Source: Thioclava sp. ES.031
GTDB lineage: Bacteria; Pseudomonadota; Alphaproteobacteria; Rhodobacterales; Rhodobacteraceae
DNA: 64,000 bases
Assembly (NCBI RefSeq): GCF_002563775.1
Contig: NZ_PDJO01000001.1
Span: 940,001-1,004,000 of the forward strand
Direction: 5' to 3'
Shown here: in pieces, positions 28,788 through 37,428 of the stretch
Layout of the letters: each line of letters starts with the position of its first letter
Position numbering within the stretch: the first letter of the stretch is position 1
Made by a program: the position numbers and the translations under genes
Notes under the pieces: generated by a model
The model's input: only the letters and a program-made list of their open reading frames with translations
What the model was told of the DNA's origin: nothing
Databases searched by the model: none

Positions 28788-31193
28788 ATGCCCGACACCG
28801 CCGCCACGCCCCTCCTGCCGCAACGCTTCGCCGACTGGTTCACCAGCCGGGGCTGGCAGCCGCACAGGCATCAGCTCGACGTGCTGGCCGCGCGCGAAGA
28901 TACGCTGCTGATCGCGCCGACCGGGGGCGGCAAGACGCTGGCGGGGTTTCTGCCGTCGCTCGTCGATCTGGCCGAGGGATACGAGGGGCTGCACACGCTC
29001 TATGTCTCGCCGCTCAAGGCGCTGTCCAAGGACATCGCCCGCAACCTGCGCGCGCCGGTGGACGAAATCGGGCTGGACCTGCGGATCGAGGATCGCACCG
29101 GCGACACATCGGCCACGCAGCGTCGCCGTCAGCGGGTCGATCCACCGCAGATCCTGTTGACGACGCCCGAAAGCCTCGCGCTGATGCTGTCCTACCCCGA
29201 GGCCCCGAAGATCTTCGCGGGGGTGAAGCGGGTGGTGCTGGATGAGATCCACGCGCTGGCCGAAAGCAAGCGCGGCGATCAGTTGATGCTGGGTGTCGCG
29301 CGGCTGCGCTGCCTGTCGCCGGACCTGACCGTCACGGGGCTCTCGGCCACGGTCGAAGCTCCGCAGGCGCTGGCCGATTTCATGGGCGGCGCGCGAGTGA
29401 TCATGGCCGACCCGGGCCCGCCCCCCGATATCGAGATGCTGCCGACCGAGCGCCCCGCACCTTGGGCTGGCGGCGGCGGACGGCACGCGGCGCGCGACGT
29501 GATGGCGGCAATCGAAAACGCACGTCTCAGCCTTGTTTTCCTGAATACCCGCGCGCAGGCCGAGCTGTTCTTTCAGGCGCTCTGGGAGGTGAACGACACC
29601 GCTCTGCCGATCGGGCTGCATCACGGCTCGCTCTCACGCGAGGCCCGCCACAAGGTCGAGGAAGCGATGGCCAGCGGCGAGTTGCGCGCGGTGGTCTGCA
29701 CCGGCTCGCTCGATCTGGGGCTCGACTGGGGCGATGTCGATCTGGTCCTGCAGGTCGGCGCGCCGAAGAATGTCAAACGCCTCGTGCAACGGATCGGGCG
29801 CGCCAATCACCGCTATGACGAGCCTTCGCGCGCCCGCATCGTACCGGCCAATCGCTTCGAGATCGTCGAATGTGCCGCCGCCTTGGAGGCCGTGCGCGAG
29901 AACGATCTGGACGGCGGCGGGAGGCGCTGGCGCGGGCCGCTCGACGTGCTGTGCCAGCATATCCTGCTGACCGCCTGCGCCGGGCCGTTCGAGGCGGATG
30001 CGCTTTATGCGGAAGTGCTGCGGGCGGGGCCCTACGCGAATTTGTCACGCGCGGATTTCGACGCCTGTCTGGAATTCTGCGCGACGGGTGGCTACGCGCT
30101 GCGGGCCTATGACCGCTGGCAGCGGCTGTTGCAGCGTGATGGCAAATGGCAGCTCCGCGATCCGCGCGCGACCCGCGATCTGCGGATGAATATCGGCACG
30201 ATCACCGAGACCGAGAAGCTGAAAGTCCGCCGCAAATCCCGACGCGGCGGCACGCCTCTGGGCGAGGTTGAGGAAGGCTTCGCCGCGTCTCTCACCCCCG
30301 GCGATACCTTCCTGATCGGCGGACAGGTGGTGCGCTACGAAGGTCTGCGTGAGATGGTCGTCGAGGTCACGAATGCCGCCACCCGCGAGCCGAAGATCGC
30401 CGTCTTCTCAGGGCTGAAGATGGCGACCTCGCTGGAGCTGTCGCGGCGGGTGCAGTGCCTGATCGCCACGCCCGAGGCCTGGGAACAGCTGCCGCCCGAC
30501 ACCCGCGAGTGGCTGGCGCTGCAGCGCGAGATTTCCACGCTGCCCGCCCCCGGCACGCTGACCTGCGAGACCTTCCTGCGCGGCGGGCGGGCGTTCTTCT
30601 GCCTCTACGGTTTCGCCGGGCGCAACGCGCATCAGACCCTCGCGCTGCTGCTGACGCACCGGATGGAGCAGGCGGGACTCGGGCCGCTCGGCTTCGTCGC
30701 GACTGATTACGCGCTGCTGATCTGGTCGATCGACCCGGTCGAAGATCCGGCGCCGCTGCTATCGGCCGATGGGCTGCGGGAAGGTCTGCGCGACTGGCTG
30801 GAGAGCAACGCGGTGATGAAGCGCGCGTTTCGGTCGATCGCGACCATCGCGGGTCTCATCCAGCGCAACCTGCCGGGGCAGCGCAAATCGGGTAAACAGG
30901 CGACGTTTTCGTCCGATATTCTCTACGACACGCTGCGCCGCTACGACCCCGATCACCTGCTCTTGCGCATCACCCGCGAGGAGGCCAGCCGCGGCCTCGT
31001 CGATTTCGAGCGGATCGAGGAGATGCTGGCCCAGGGGCAGAGAATCGTGCATATCCGCGCCCCGCATGTGACGCCGCTGGCCGCGCCCCTGTTGCTCGAA
31101 CACGGGCAGGTCGGCATTCGAGGCGGCACGGGCGAAGCACGGCTGATGGAAGAAGAGGCGCAGGCAATGATGCGCGAGGCGGGGCTGGAATGA
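28788..31193 (+). CDS. Ligase-associated DEXH-box DNA helicase (Lhr family)
   Basis: This 801-residue superfamily-2 helicase has the Lhr core architecture. Motif I is APTGGGKTLAG, Ia YVSPLKALSKD, motif II LDEIHALAESKRGDQ, III GLSATVEAPQ, and VI QRIGRANHRY. The C-terminal DEAD/DEAH-associated domain covers about residues 560-780. Such helicases belong to a bacterial DNA-damage gene set with an ATP-dependent ligase, an exonuclease and PdeM. Here only PdeM follows, overlapping by four bases (ATGA). The first ATG at 28788 lies after a CTTTCACGCG stretch with little ribosome site, so the exact start is less sure. Confidence 0.9.
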   Translation: MPDTAATPLLPQRFADWFTSRGWQPHRHQLDVLAAREDTLLIAPTGGGKTLAGFLPSLVDLAEGYEGLHTLYVSPLKALSKDIARNLRAPVDEIGLDLRIEDRTGDTSATQRRRQRVDPPQILLTTPESLALMLSYPEAPKIFAGVKRVVLDEIHALAESKRGDQLMLGVARLRCLSPDLTVTGLSATVEAPQALADFMGGARVIMADPGPPPDIEMLPTERPAPWAGGGGRHAARDVMAAIENARLSLVFLNTRAQAELFFQALWEVNDTALPIGLHHGSLSREARHKVEEAMASGELRAVVCTGSLDLGLDWGDVDLVLQVGAPKNVKRLVQRIGRANHRYDEPSRARIVPANRFEIVECAAALEAVRENDLDGGGRRWRGPLDVLCQHILLTACAGPFEADALYAEVLRAGPYANLSRADFDACLEFCATGGYALRAYDRWQRLLQRDGKWQLRDPRATRDLRMNIGTITETEKLKVRRKSRRGGTPLGEVEEGFAASLTPGDTFLIGGQVVRYEGLREMVVEVTNAATREPKIAVFSGLKMATSLELSRRVQCLIATPEAWEQLPPDTREWLALQREISTLPAPGTLTCETFLRGGRAFFCLYGFAGRNAHQTLALLLTHRMEQAGLGPLGFVATDYALLIWSIDPVEDPAPLLSADGLREGLRDWLESNAVMKRAFRSIATIAGLIQRNLPGQRKSGKQATFSSDILYDTLRRYDPDHLLLRITREEASRGLVDFERIEEMLAQGQRIVHIRAPHVTPLAAPLLLEHGQVGIRGGTGEARLMEEEAQAMMREAGLE

Positions 31194-31837
31194 GAGAGAT
31201 CACCTTCGCGGGGCAGCGACTCATCGCGCAACCTTCGGGCGCGCTCTATTGGCCCGGCGAAGACGCGCTGATCGTGGCCGATCTTCACTTGGGCAAGTCC
31301 GAGCGGATGGCGCGGCGCGGCGGCGCGCTGTTGCCGCCTTTCGAGAGCCTCGACACGGTGATCCGGCTGGAGGCCGAGGTGCTGCGCTTGCGCCCTGCGC
31401 GGCTGATCAGCCTTGGTGACGCCTTCGACGACGATGCGGTCGCGAGCGAAATCGCCCCCGAGATCGCGGGGCGTCTGACCCGCATCGCGGTGCAGACCGA
31501 ACTGCTATGGATCGCGGGAAACCATGACCCGATCGGCCTTGGGCAGACCGTGGAGGAGACGCAAATCGGCCCGCTCACCCTGCGCCATATCGCAGGGCAG
31601 GGGCCGGACCTGTCGGGCCATTACCACCCGAAAGCCAAGATCGCCCGGCGCGCGTATCGGGCGTTTCTGGTGGGGGCCGATCACCTGATCCTGCCCGCTT
31701 TCGGCACCTATACCGGGGGCTTGGATTGCGACGGGCCGGAGCTGTCGTCGCTGGTCGGGGCAGGCATCGCTGTGCTGACCGGGCCGGGTATGCCGGTGCG
31801 TCCGTTCGGTCAGAGCGCCGCGCGCCAGTCGCGATAG
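31190..31837 (+). CDS. pdeM: Ligase-associated DNA damage response endonuclease PdeM
   Basis: This 215-residue metallophosphoesterase shows ALIVADLHLGKSERMARRGG, LGDAFDD, WIAGNHDP and LSGHYHPKA, the ordered metal-binding motifs of the PdeM group. Members are predicted to process DNA ends with the adjacent Lhr-type helicase. Its ATG overlaps the helicase stop, so the two are coupled. The C-terminus overlaps the convergent cyclotransferase gene by 28 bases (31810-31837). Enzyme activity is inferred from the family. Confidence 0.87.
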   Translation: MREITFAGQRLIAQPSGALYWPGEDALIVADLHLGKSERMARRGGALLPPFESLDTVIRLEAEVLRLRPARLISLGDAFDDDAVASEIAPEIAGRLTRIAVQTELLWIAGNHDPIGLGQTVEETQIGPLTLRHIAGQGPDLSGHYHPKAKIARRAYRAFLVGADHLILPAFGTYTGGLDCDGPELSSLVGAGIAVLTGPGMPVRPFGQSAARQSR

Positions 31838-32313
31838 CCCGCGCGGACCAACGCTTCGCGGGCGGCGATGAAGCCGGGGCGCTCGGGCTCGGGGTCGGGG
31901 ATCGGCTCGACATGCGCCAGATCGGCCAAGCCCAGCCCGTGCTCGCGCCGCCCCGCCCGGATCAGCGCCAGATACCATTCGAACGGCGCAATCCCGTCCC
32001 GGCGCTGTAGCGCGCGATAGGTGAAGGCGCGCTGGCCATCGTCGAGCACAAGCGCGATCTTCTCGTAATGCAGCCCCGCGCCTTCGGCGGCATCGAGCGC
32101 GGGAATGTCGCTCTCCGTGATCTCGAACAGCACCCCTTGGGTGCGCGCGTCGCTTTCGGTGATCGTGGCCTTCGTGCTCCCGTCGCGCCCGCGCTTCGAG
32201 AAATCGAGCGAATGTCCGGGAACCTCCGCCAATCCGAGCACGCGCGCCGAGGGGCAGCGCGCGGCGAGCCGAGAGGTCAGCAGGTTGGAGCCATAGGCGA
32301 GGTAGGGGATCAT
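31810..32313 (-). CDS. Gamma-glutamylcyclotransferase-like protein
   Basis: This 167-residue protein is of the GGCT/AIG2-like fold. The N-terminal MIPYLAYGSNL is the substrate-loop signature (YGSN). The later DIPALDAAEG carries the likely catalytic Glu, and FTYRA the closing strand. Members release 5-oxoproline from gamma-glutamyl compounds, but many bacterial ones are uncharacterised. The start is at 32313, overlapping the stop of the epimerase-like gene by ATGA, so the two form an operon. A longer frame upstream would read through the epimerase gene. Confidence 0.8.
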   Translation of the reverse strand: MIPYLAYGSNLLTSRLAARCPSARVLGLAEVPGHSLDFSKRGRDGSTKATITESDARTQGVLFEITESDIPALDAAEGAGLHYEKIALVLDDGQRAFTYRALQRRDGIAPFEWYLALIRAGRREHGLGLADLAHVEPIPDPEPERPGFIAAREALVRAGYRDWRAAL

Positions 32314-33161
32314 CCGCTCACCTGTAAGGTCATCGCGAATGTCTCCTGCGCGCCGGGCCGCAGCATCATGCTGTCGGGACGCGCGGCCAGTTCCGGCCCG
32401 GCCCCTTCCGCAGCAGGCAGCCCATGCCACGGCTCAACGCAGATATAGGGCGCACCGGGTTTCTGCCACAGCGCGAGATTGGGCAGGTTGGAAAAGCGGA
32501 AATCGAGCACCGGCGCCCCGTCGGCGAGGTAGCGCAGCCCGTCCCCCGCGCCTTCGGGGAAGATCATCGCATCGTCCTCATACTGCGCCGGATCGAGGGT
32601 CAGCGCGCCCGCCGTGAAGGGCGAGGGCATTCGTGCGCGCCCCAGCATCCCATCCGCGAGCCGCGCCAAGGCAGGCTCCGCCCCGTTTCGCAGCTCGATC
32701 CGATGCGGACCGGTCGCGCCGGGCAGCGGCCAGCGGAAGGCCGGGTGAAAGCCGAAGGAAAACGGCATTTCCCGATCGCCCGTATTGCTGACCGTGGCGG
32801 TGACGCTGAGTTCAGCCCCCACGACCTCGTGGACGATCTCGAGCCGGAAATCGAACGGGTAGGCGGCCGTCTCCTGCGAGGGTTCGAGCAGGTGGCAGCA
32901 GCGGCTCTGCGTCAGCTCGGTCACGCGGAAGGGCAGGCGGCGGGCAAAGCCATGCTTGGGGATCGCGTGAGGCGTGCCGTCGATCGTTACCCCGTCGGGC
33001 GCGGGAAGGCCGACGATGGGGAACAGGATCGGCGCCTGCCCACTCCACCAGGCCGGGTCCCCCTCCCAGAGCAACTCCTGCCCCTGATAGCTCAGCCCCT
33101 GCATCTCGGCGCCCAAATCGGCGATGGTGACGCTGAGGCTTTGGGTCGAAATCTGGGGCAT
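32310..33161 (-). CDS. Aldose 1-epimerase family protein
   Basis: This 283-residue protein is of the galactose-mutarotase-like family, closest to the short bacterial LacX/YihR-like group. Family features are EMQGLSYQGQELLWEGDPAWW, the Arg/His region KHGFARRLPFRV, GFHPAFRWPL with the His pair member, and the late ICVEPWHGLP. They interconvert sugar anomers; the sugar here is unknown. I chose ATG at 33161 (MPQISTQ). It is the first gene of a two-gene operon with the cyclotransferase. Confidence 0.85.
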   Translation of the reverse strand: MPQISTQSLSVTIADLGAEMQGLSYQGQELLWEGDPAWWSGQAPILFPIVGLPAPDGVTIDGTPHAIPKHGFARRLPFRVTELTQSRCCHLLEPSQETAAYPFDFRLEIVHEVVGAELSVTATVSNTGDREMPFSFGFHPAFRWPLPGATGPHRIELRNGAEPALARLADGMLGRARMPSPFTAGALTLDPAQYEDDAMIFPEGAGDGLRYLADGAPVLDFRFSNLPNLALWQKPGAPYICVEPWHGLPAAEGAGPELAARPDSMMLRPGAQETFAMTLQVSG

Positions 33162-33403
33162 GTGTCGGGATCCGGAGGTTGTGACGTGTCGCGCCTTGGT
33201 ATCGCGCCGCCGGAGATGATCCAAGCCCGTGTCCGTTTCGTGCCGAGCGAGGGGGTGAGCCGGGAAGAGCGGCTTTCCAGTGGAAGGACGCCCCGGCGAA
33301 CGCCCGGAGCGCGAGCGAAGGGCCGGACGGGCGCGTGTGATGAGAGATGAGGGCAGCGCCCGAGCCTTGGGTGGGCGCTTCGCTGTCGTTTGGTTTGAGC
33401 GCT

Positions 33404-33985
33404 TTATCTCGCAAGCCCGGAGGACGGGGCGGCTGCGGGCTGCGTCGCCAATGCGCCCTCCCGGGGGGAGGGTCGGGCGCTGCCCGGGCTGGTCGCCCGG
33501 GCGGGGTCCCTCTCATGCTGTTTCGCAATAACTCTTAGCTTGCGTAAAATTCGATCCGCGTCGTCTAAAGCGCCAAGGATCGCAGGGGCATCAAGCGCTA
33601 AGACTTTAGGCCTTTCATTTTTTGGAGCGGCCTCCAACATTATCGAGCCTTCTAAAGCCCCATGCACTCCATGAACTGCAAGGTGACGGAATTTGAGATT
33701 GGCTTCGATCCATTCCCCAAGGCCAATCAATTCAGGGTCGTTCAGTCCTTGGCGGGCTAAGCCTTCTAGGCTGGCCTTTAGCTTCTTTACTAACTTTCCG
33801 GTATCCATACGGAGTTTGTCAGTGCGTGCGATCGACTCGTCTGACGTCTTTTCTAGCCCTTCGGCCAGGCAGACAAGACGCGCCGCCCACAACTCGATCC
33901 GAGCGCAGGTCTGCATGTAGATCCCGAGCGCGAGCAAATAGTCGTCAGGTAAATCCTCTTGGACCTGATAACGAGGCTCCGTCAC
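33404..33985 (-). CDS. Orphan helical protein with HEPN-like RxxxxH motif
   Basis: This 193-residue protein is one I do not recognise as a named family. It is mostly helical, with ARIELWAARLVCLAEGLE early and RHLAVHG (Arg100, His101, His105) in the middle. The R-polar-x-x-x-H spacing is that of HEPN ribonuclease domains. The last 37 or so residues (after AKQHERDPARA) are Pro/Ala/Ser rich and come from a GC palindromic repeat at 33453-33502, so the original stop was probably lost. The core (33530-33960) is visibly lower in G+C than its neighbours, which suggests transfer. It sits 9 bases before the parE stop in the same orientation. There is no MNT nucleotidyltransferase partner. Confidence 0.6.
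   Translation of the reverse strand: MTEPRYQVQEDLPDDYLLALGIYMQTCARIELWAARLVCLAEGLEKTSDESIARTDKLRMDTGKLVKKLKASLEGLARQGLNDPELIGLGEWIEANLKFRHLAVHGVHGALEGSIMLEAAPKNERPKVLALDAPAILGALDDADRILRKLRVIAKQHERDPARATSPGSARPSPREGALATQPAAAPSSGLAR
33453..33502. repeat. Composite GC-rich palindromic element
   Basis: CCCTCCC/GGGAGGG with a 3-nt loop is nested in GCGCCC/GGGCGC (33453-33480), followed by GCCCGGGC twice with a 5-base gap (33482-33489 and 33495-33502). It looks like an interspersed extragenic palindrome but here lies inside the 3' end of a reading frame. I saw no second copy in the window. Confidence 0.5.
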
Positions 33986-33994
33986 CGCGCCTCC

Positions 33995-35950
33995 TCAAAC
34001 ATCCAGCTCCTCCACGAACTGCGCGTTCTCCTGAATATACTGGAATCGCAGTTCGGGCTTTTTGCCCATCAGGCGCTCGACCAGATCGCCGGTCTCGTTC
34101 GGCTCGTCGTCGTGGATCGTGACCCGGATCAGCTTGCGCGTGTCGGGGTGCATCGTGGTTTCTTTCAGGTCCTTCGCGTCCATCTCGCCCAGACCCTTGA
34201 AGCGCTGCACGTCGATCTTGCCTTTGCCGCCCAGACCCTTCTCGAGCATCGCGTCCTTCTCGGCGTCGTCGGCCACGTAGATACGCTTGGCGCCCTGGGT
34301 CAGGCGATAGAGCGGTGGGCAGGCCAGATAGAGGTGCCCCTGGTCGATCATCGGGCGCATCTGGGTGAAGAAGAAGGTCATCAGGAGCGAGGCGATGTGG
34401 GCTCCGTCCACGTCCGCGTCGGTCATGATGATGATCTTGTCGTAGCGCAGATCGTCGACGTTGAACTTGGTGCCGAGGCCCACGCCGAGCGCCTGAGTCA
34501 GATCGTTGATCTCCTGGTTCGAGCCGAGCTTGGAGCTTGCCGCGCCCAGCACGTTGAGGATCTTGCCGCGCAGCGGCAGCAGCGCCTGGTTCTTGCGGTC
34601 GCGCGCCATCTTGGCCGAACCGCCTGCCGAGTCGCCCTCGACGATGAACAGCTCCGTGCCCGAACGGTTCGTGGCCGAGCAATCGACCAGCTTGCCGGGC
34701 AGGCGCAGCCGCTTGGTGGCCGATTTGCGCTGGGTCTCTTTCTCCTGCCGACGCTTGAGGCGTTCTTCGGCGCGCAGCACGAGGAAATCGAGGATCGCAC
34801 CGGCGGATTTCGTATCCGAGGCCAGCCAGTTGTCGAAGTGGTCGCGCACCGCGCCTTCGACCAGACGCTGCGCCTCGACGGTGGCAAGGCGGTCCTTGGT
34901 CTGGCCCACGAATTCCGGCTCGCGGATGAAGCACGAGACGAGCGCGCAGCCGCCGGTGATCAGGTCGTCGCGGGTGATCTGCGCGGCCTTTTTGTTGTTC
35001 ACCAGCTCGCCATAGGCGCGGATGCCCTTGAGGATCGCCGACCAGAAGCCCGCCTCGTGGGTGCCGCCCTCGGGGGTGGGCACGGTGTTACAGTAGGACT
35101 GGATGAAGCCGTCGCGCGACGGCGTCCAGTTGATCGCCCATTCGACCGAGCCCGGCACGTTGAACTTCTCGCGGAACTCGACCTTGCCCGAGAAGGGGCG
35201 GTCGGCATAGGTGCTGGCGCCGCTCAGCGTCTCGGTCAGGTAATCGGCGAGGCCGCCGGGGAAGTGGAAGGTGGCCTCGGTCGGGGTCTCGCCGTCATCG
35301 ATCTCGGATTTCCAGCGAATCTCCACGCCCGAGAAGAGATACGCTTTCGAGCGCACCATCTTCAGCAGGCGCGCGGGCTTGAAACGGTGATGACCGAAGA
35401 TCTGCTCGTCGGCATGGAAGGTGACGGTGGTGCCGCGGCGGTTCGGCGCCGCACCGATCTTCTGCACCGGACCTTCGGGAATGCCGCGCGAGAAGCGCTG
35501 TTCATACAGCTCCTTGTTCTTGGCGACCTGAACGACCATCGAATCCGACAGCGCGTTGACCACCGAGGCGCCCACCCCGTGCAGACCGCCCGAGGTCTCG
35601 TAGGCGTCGCCCGAGAACTTGCCGCCAGCGTGCAGCGTGCAGAGAATGACTTCCAGCGCGGATTTGCCGGGGAATTTCGGGTGCGGGTCGATCGGGATGC
35701 CGCGCCCGTTGTCGCGGATGACGACGGAGTGGTCCTCGAGCAGCTCGACCTCGATGCGGTTGGCGTGACCGGCCACCGCTTCGTCCATCGAGTTGTCGAG
35801 CACTTCGGCCACCATGTGATGCAGCGCGCGCTCATCCGTGCCGCCGATATACATGCCGGGGCGTTTTCGCACGGGTTCGAGACCTTCGAGCACCTCGATC
35901 GCGGAGGCGTCATAGGAATCGGTCTGGGGCGTCAGAAGATCGTCGGCCAT
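33995..35950 (-). CDS. parE: DNA topoisomerase IV subunit B
   Basis: This 651-residue ATPase subunit of topoisomerase IV decatenates daughter chromosomes with ParC. The GHKL motifs are LDNSMDEAVAGH, IRDNGRGIPID, and GGLHGVGASVVNALS. The TOPRIM domain has FIVEGDSAGGSAKMARDR and the DxD in MTDADVDGAHI. The C-terminal stretch QRFKGLGEMDAKDLKETTM is diagnostic of type IIA B subunits. Lack of the long GyrB insertion and the overall length fit ParE rather than GyrB. I chose ATG at 35950 (MADDLLTPQTDSYDA); an upstream ATG adds 23 unlikely residues. Confidence 0.95.
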   Translation of the reverse strand: MADDLLTPQTDSYDASAIEVLEGLEPVRKRPGMYIGGTDERALHHMVAEVLDNSMDEAVAGHANRIEVELLEDHSVVIRDNGRGIPIDPHPKFPGKSALEVILCTLHAGGKFSGDAYETSGGLHGVGASVVNALSDSMVVQVAKNKELYEQRFSRGIPEGPVQKIGAAPNRRGTTVTFHADEQIFGHHRFKPARLLKMVRSKAYLFSGVEIRWKSEIDDGETPTEATFHFPGGLADYLTETLSGASTYADRPFSGKVEFREKFNVPGSVEWAINWTPSRDGFIQSYCNTVPTPEGGTHEAGFWSAILKGIRAYGELVNNKKAAQITRDDLITGGCALVSCFIREPEFVGQTKDRLATVEAQRLVEGAVRDHFDNWLASDTKSAGAILDFLVLRAEERLKRRQEKETQRKSATKRLRLPGKLVDCSATNRSGTELFIVEGDSAGGSAKMARDRKNQALLPLRGKILNVLGAASSKLGSNQEINDLTQALGVGLGTKFNVDDLRYDKIIIMTDADVDGAHIASLLMTFFFTQMRPMIDQGHLYLACPPLYRLTQGAKRIYVADDAEKDAMLEKGLGGKGKIDVQRFKGLGEMDAKDLKETTMHPDTRKLIRVTIHDDEPNETGDLVERLMGKKPELRFQYIQENAQFVEELDV

Positions 35951-35961
35951 GCTGCTCGCTT

Positions 35962-35987
35962 TCTCTTGTAGTTTTCTAAACAAGAGA
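35962..35987. promoter_or_regulatory. Inverted repeat just upstream of parE
   Basis: TCTCTTGT (35962-35969) and ACAAGAGA (35980-35987) are exact inverted repeats with a 10-base AT-rich spacer, 12-37 bases before the parE start. It could be an operator or a 5' leader hairpin near the ribosome site. Confidence 0.45.
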
Positions 35988-36072
35988 TACCGCAGGTTGG
36001 GGCGGAGGAGCAAGAACACCCCACCGCCCCGATCCGCTTCGAAAGCCCCACACCCCCGAAAACGTCCGGCCC

Positions 36073-36408
36073 TTACGCGACGCGCGCCATGAGCAGCATC
36101 GACCCCACCGCCATCGCGATACCGAAGACTTCCCGCAAGGCGAGTTTTTCACCGAACAGGACGACTCCCATCGTCACCAGAGCCATCAATGTGAAAAGCG
36201 CCGGGGCCACGCCCGTTTGTGCCAGCGACACATGCCGCATAGCCAGAAACCAACCTGCTGCCGAAGCGGCGTAAAGCACGCAACCTAGGAAGACAGACGG
36301 CGAATGCAGCGCGTGGCCCTTCTCGCCGGCAGATTTCAGAACGAAATCACCAGCGATCACGATCAGCGTCGCACCCAAACACAGGCTGTATCCAAGCAAA
36401 GCAGACAT
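36073..36408 (-). CDS. Small EmrE/ArnE-like (DMT superfamily) membrane transporter
   Basis: This 111-residue protein has four helices (about residues 3-22, 37-56, 63-83 and 88-108). Length and the motifs GDFVLKSAGE, AASAAGWFLAMRHVSLAQTG and FGEKLALREVFGIAM resemble the small DMT proteins of the ArnE/EmrE branch. The membrane Glu at position 14 that defines true EmrE multidrug exporters is absent; an Asp at 21 lies nearby. So multidrug export should not be assumed. G+C looks lower than in flanking genes. Such proteins act as dimers. Confidence 0.75.
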   Translation of the reverse strand: MSALLGYSLCLGATLIVIAGDFVLKSAGEKGHALHSPSVFLGCVLYAASAAGWFLAMRHVSLAQTGVAPALFTLMALVTMGVVLFGEKLALREVFGIAMAVGSMLLMARVA

Positions 36409-36628
36409 GGTTACCTCGAACCCTCTTCACCCCGACAAAATGACGTAAGGGAAGCTGCATTGCTAAGAGGAATTCACCCCCGCTGCGGAAAACCCGACCA
36501 CTTGGTCAGGGAGACCTGACTGAAAGGCGAAGTTGGGTTGAGCGCCTGCCCATCGCTTGAGCAGAGCGCGCATCCGCGTTGTCTTTCTACACACCGTTCG
36601 ACCTAGGCGCGGCGCGGAGTTCGCCGAA

Positions 36629-37288
36629 TCAAAACGCCTCGGCTTCGCGCTTCTCCCACATCGCCTGGAAGGCTTTCCGGCTCTGGCACAGCTTGATCCA
36701 GCTTTGCAGGCGCGGGTAGGGGGCGAGGAAATCCGGGTGGTCCTGCCCGTAGCGCAGAACCTCCGCGAGATTGAGATCGGTCACGGTGAACCGGCCGCCC
36801 ACGATATGGCTATGCGTCTCGAGATGGGTCTCGAGCGTGGTCAGCGGCCGGGCGAGCTTCGAGCAGAGAGATGCGATCTCGGCCTTGCCCTCGGGCGTGT
36901 CCTGCTCCTTGCGGCGATAGACGAAGCTGAGCGCGAGCGCGTCGGTCTCGATCCAGGTCGCGGCGAAGAGCGCCCATTGCTCCATTTGCGACAGTTCGCG
37001 CTCGTGCGCAGGGGCGAGCGGGCCACCCGCCTTGCGTGCGAGATGCAGGTTGATCGCGAGCGACTCCGTCAAGATCAGCCCGTCTTCCTCCAGCACCGGG
37101 ATCGCGCCCATCGGCGAGAGCTTGCGGAACTCGGGCGAGCGGGTGTTGAGCGGCACCTCCGGCGCGAGCGGATCGGAGAAGCGGTTCGCCTGCACGACTC
37201 GGCGCAGACGGAACGGCAGGCACAGCTCCTCGAGCAACCACAGCGCCCGGCTCGCCCGCGAATGATAGTTGCCATAGATCGTGATCAT
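36629..37288 (-). CDS. Glutathione S-transferase family protein
   Basis: This 219-residue protein has an N-terminal thioredoxin-like domain (ITIYGNYHSRASRALWLLEEL, with the Ser/Tyr region that activates glutathione, and IPVLEEDGLILTESLAI as the gamma-glutamyl site). The C-terminal helical domain includes GGRFTVTDLNLAEVL, the conserved N-capping box. It likely conjugates glutathione to electrophiles or isomerises them; the substrate is unknown. GAAGGAACGG precedes the ATG. The 220 bases between it and the DMT gene hold no gene that I can see. Confidence 0.88.
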   Translation of the reverse strand: MITIYGNYHSRASRALWLLEELCLPFRLRRVVQANRFSDPLAPEVPLNTRSPEFRKLSPMGAIPVLEEDGLILTESLAINLHLARKAGGPLAPAHERELSQMEQWALFAATWIETDALALSFVYRRKEQDTPEGKAEIASLCSKLARPLTTLETHLETHSHIVGGRFTVTDLNLAEVLRYGQDHPDFLAPYPRLQSWIKLCQSRKAFQAMWEKREAEAF

Positions 37289-37428
37289 GTCCGTTCCTTC
37301 GCTTCGCTCGATTTTTGTGGCGTTTTTGCCGCCGGGGGCCCAGCAGACACGGGTTTTTGATGCGTATCAAGGCACATCACGCGGGATTGCGCGATGCTCC
37401 GCAAGGTTCAGCCAACGGAGGGATAAGC

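Noticed and set aside
33404..36019. A toxin-antitoxin pair around the HEPN-like gene
   Set aside because: No MNT-type nucleotidyltransferase or small antitoxin frame lies next to it; parE here is topoisomerase IV, not the RelE/ParE toxin.
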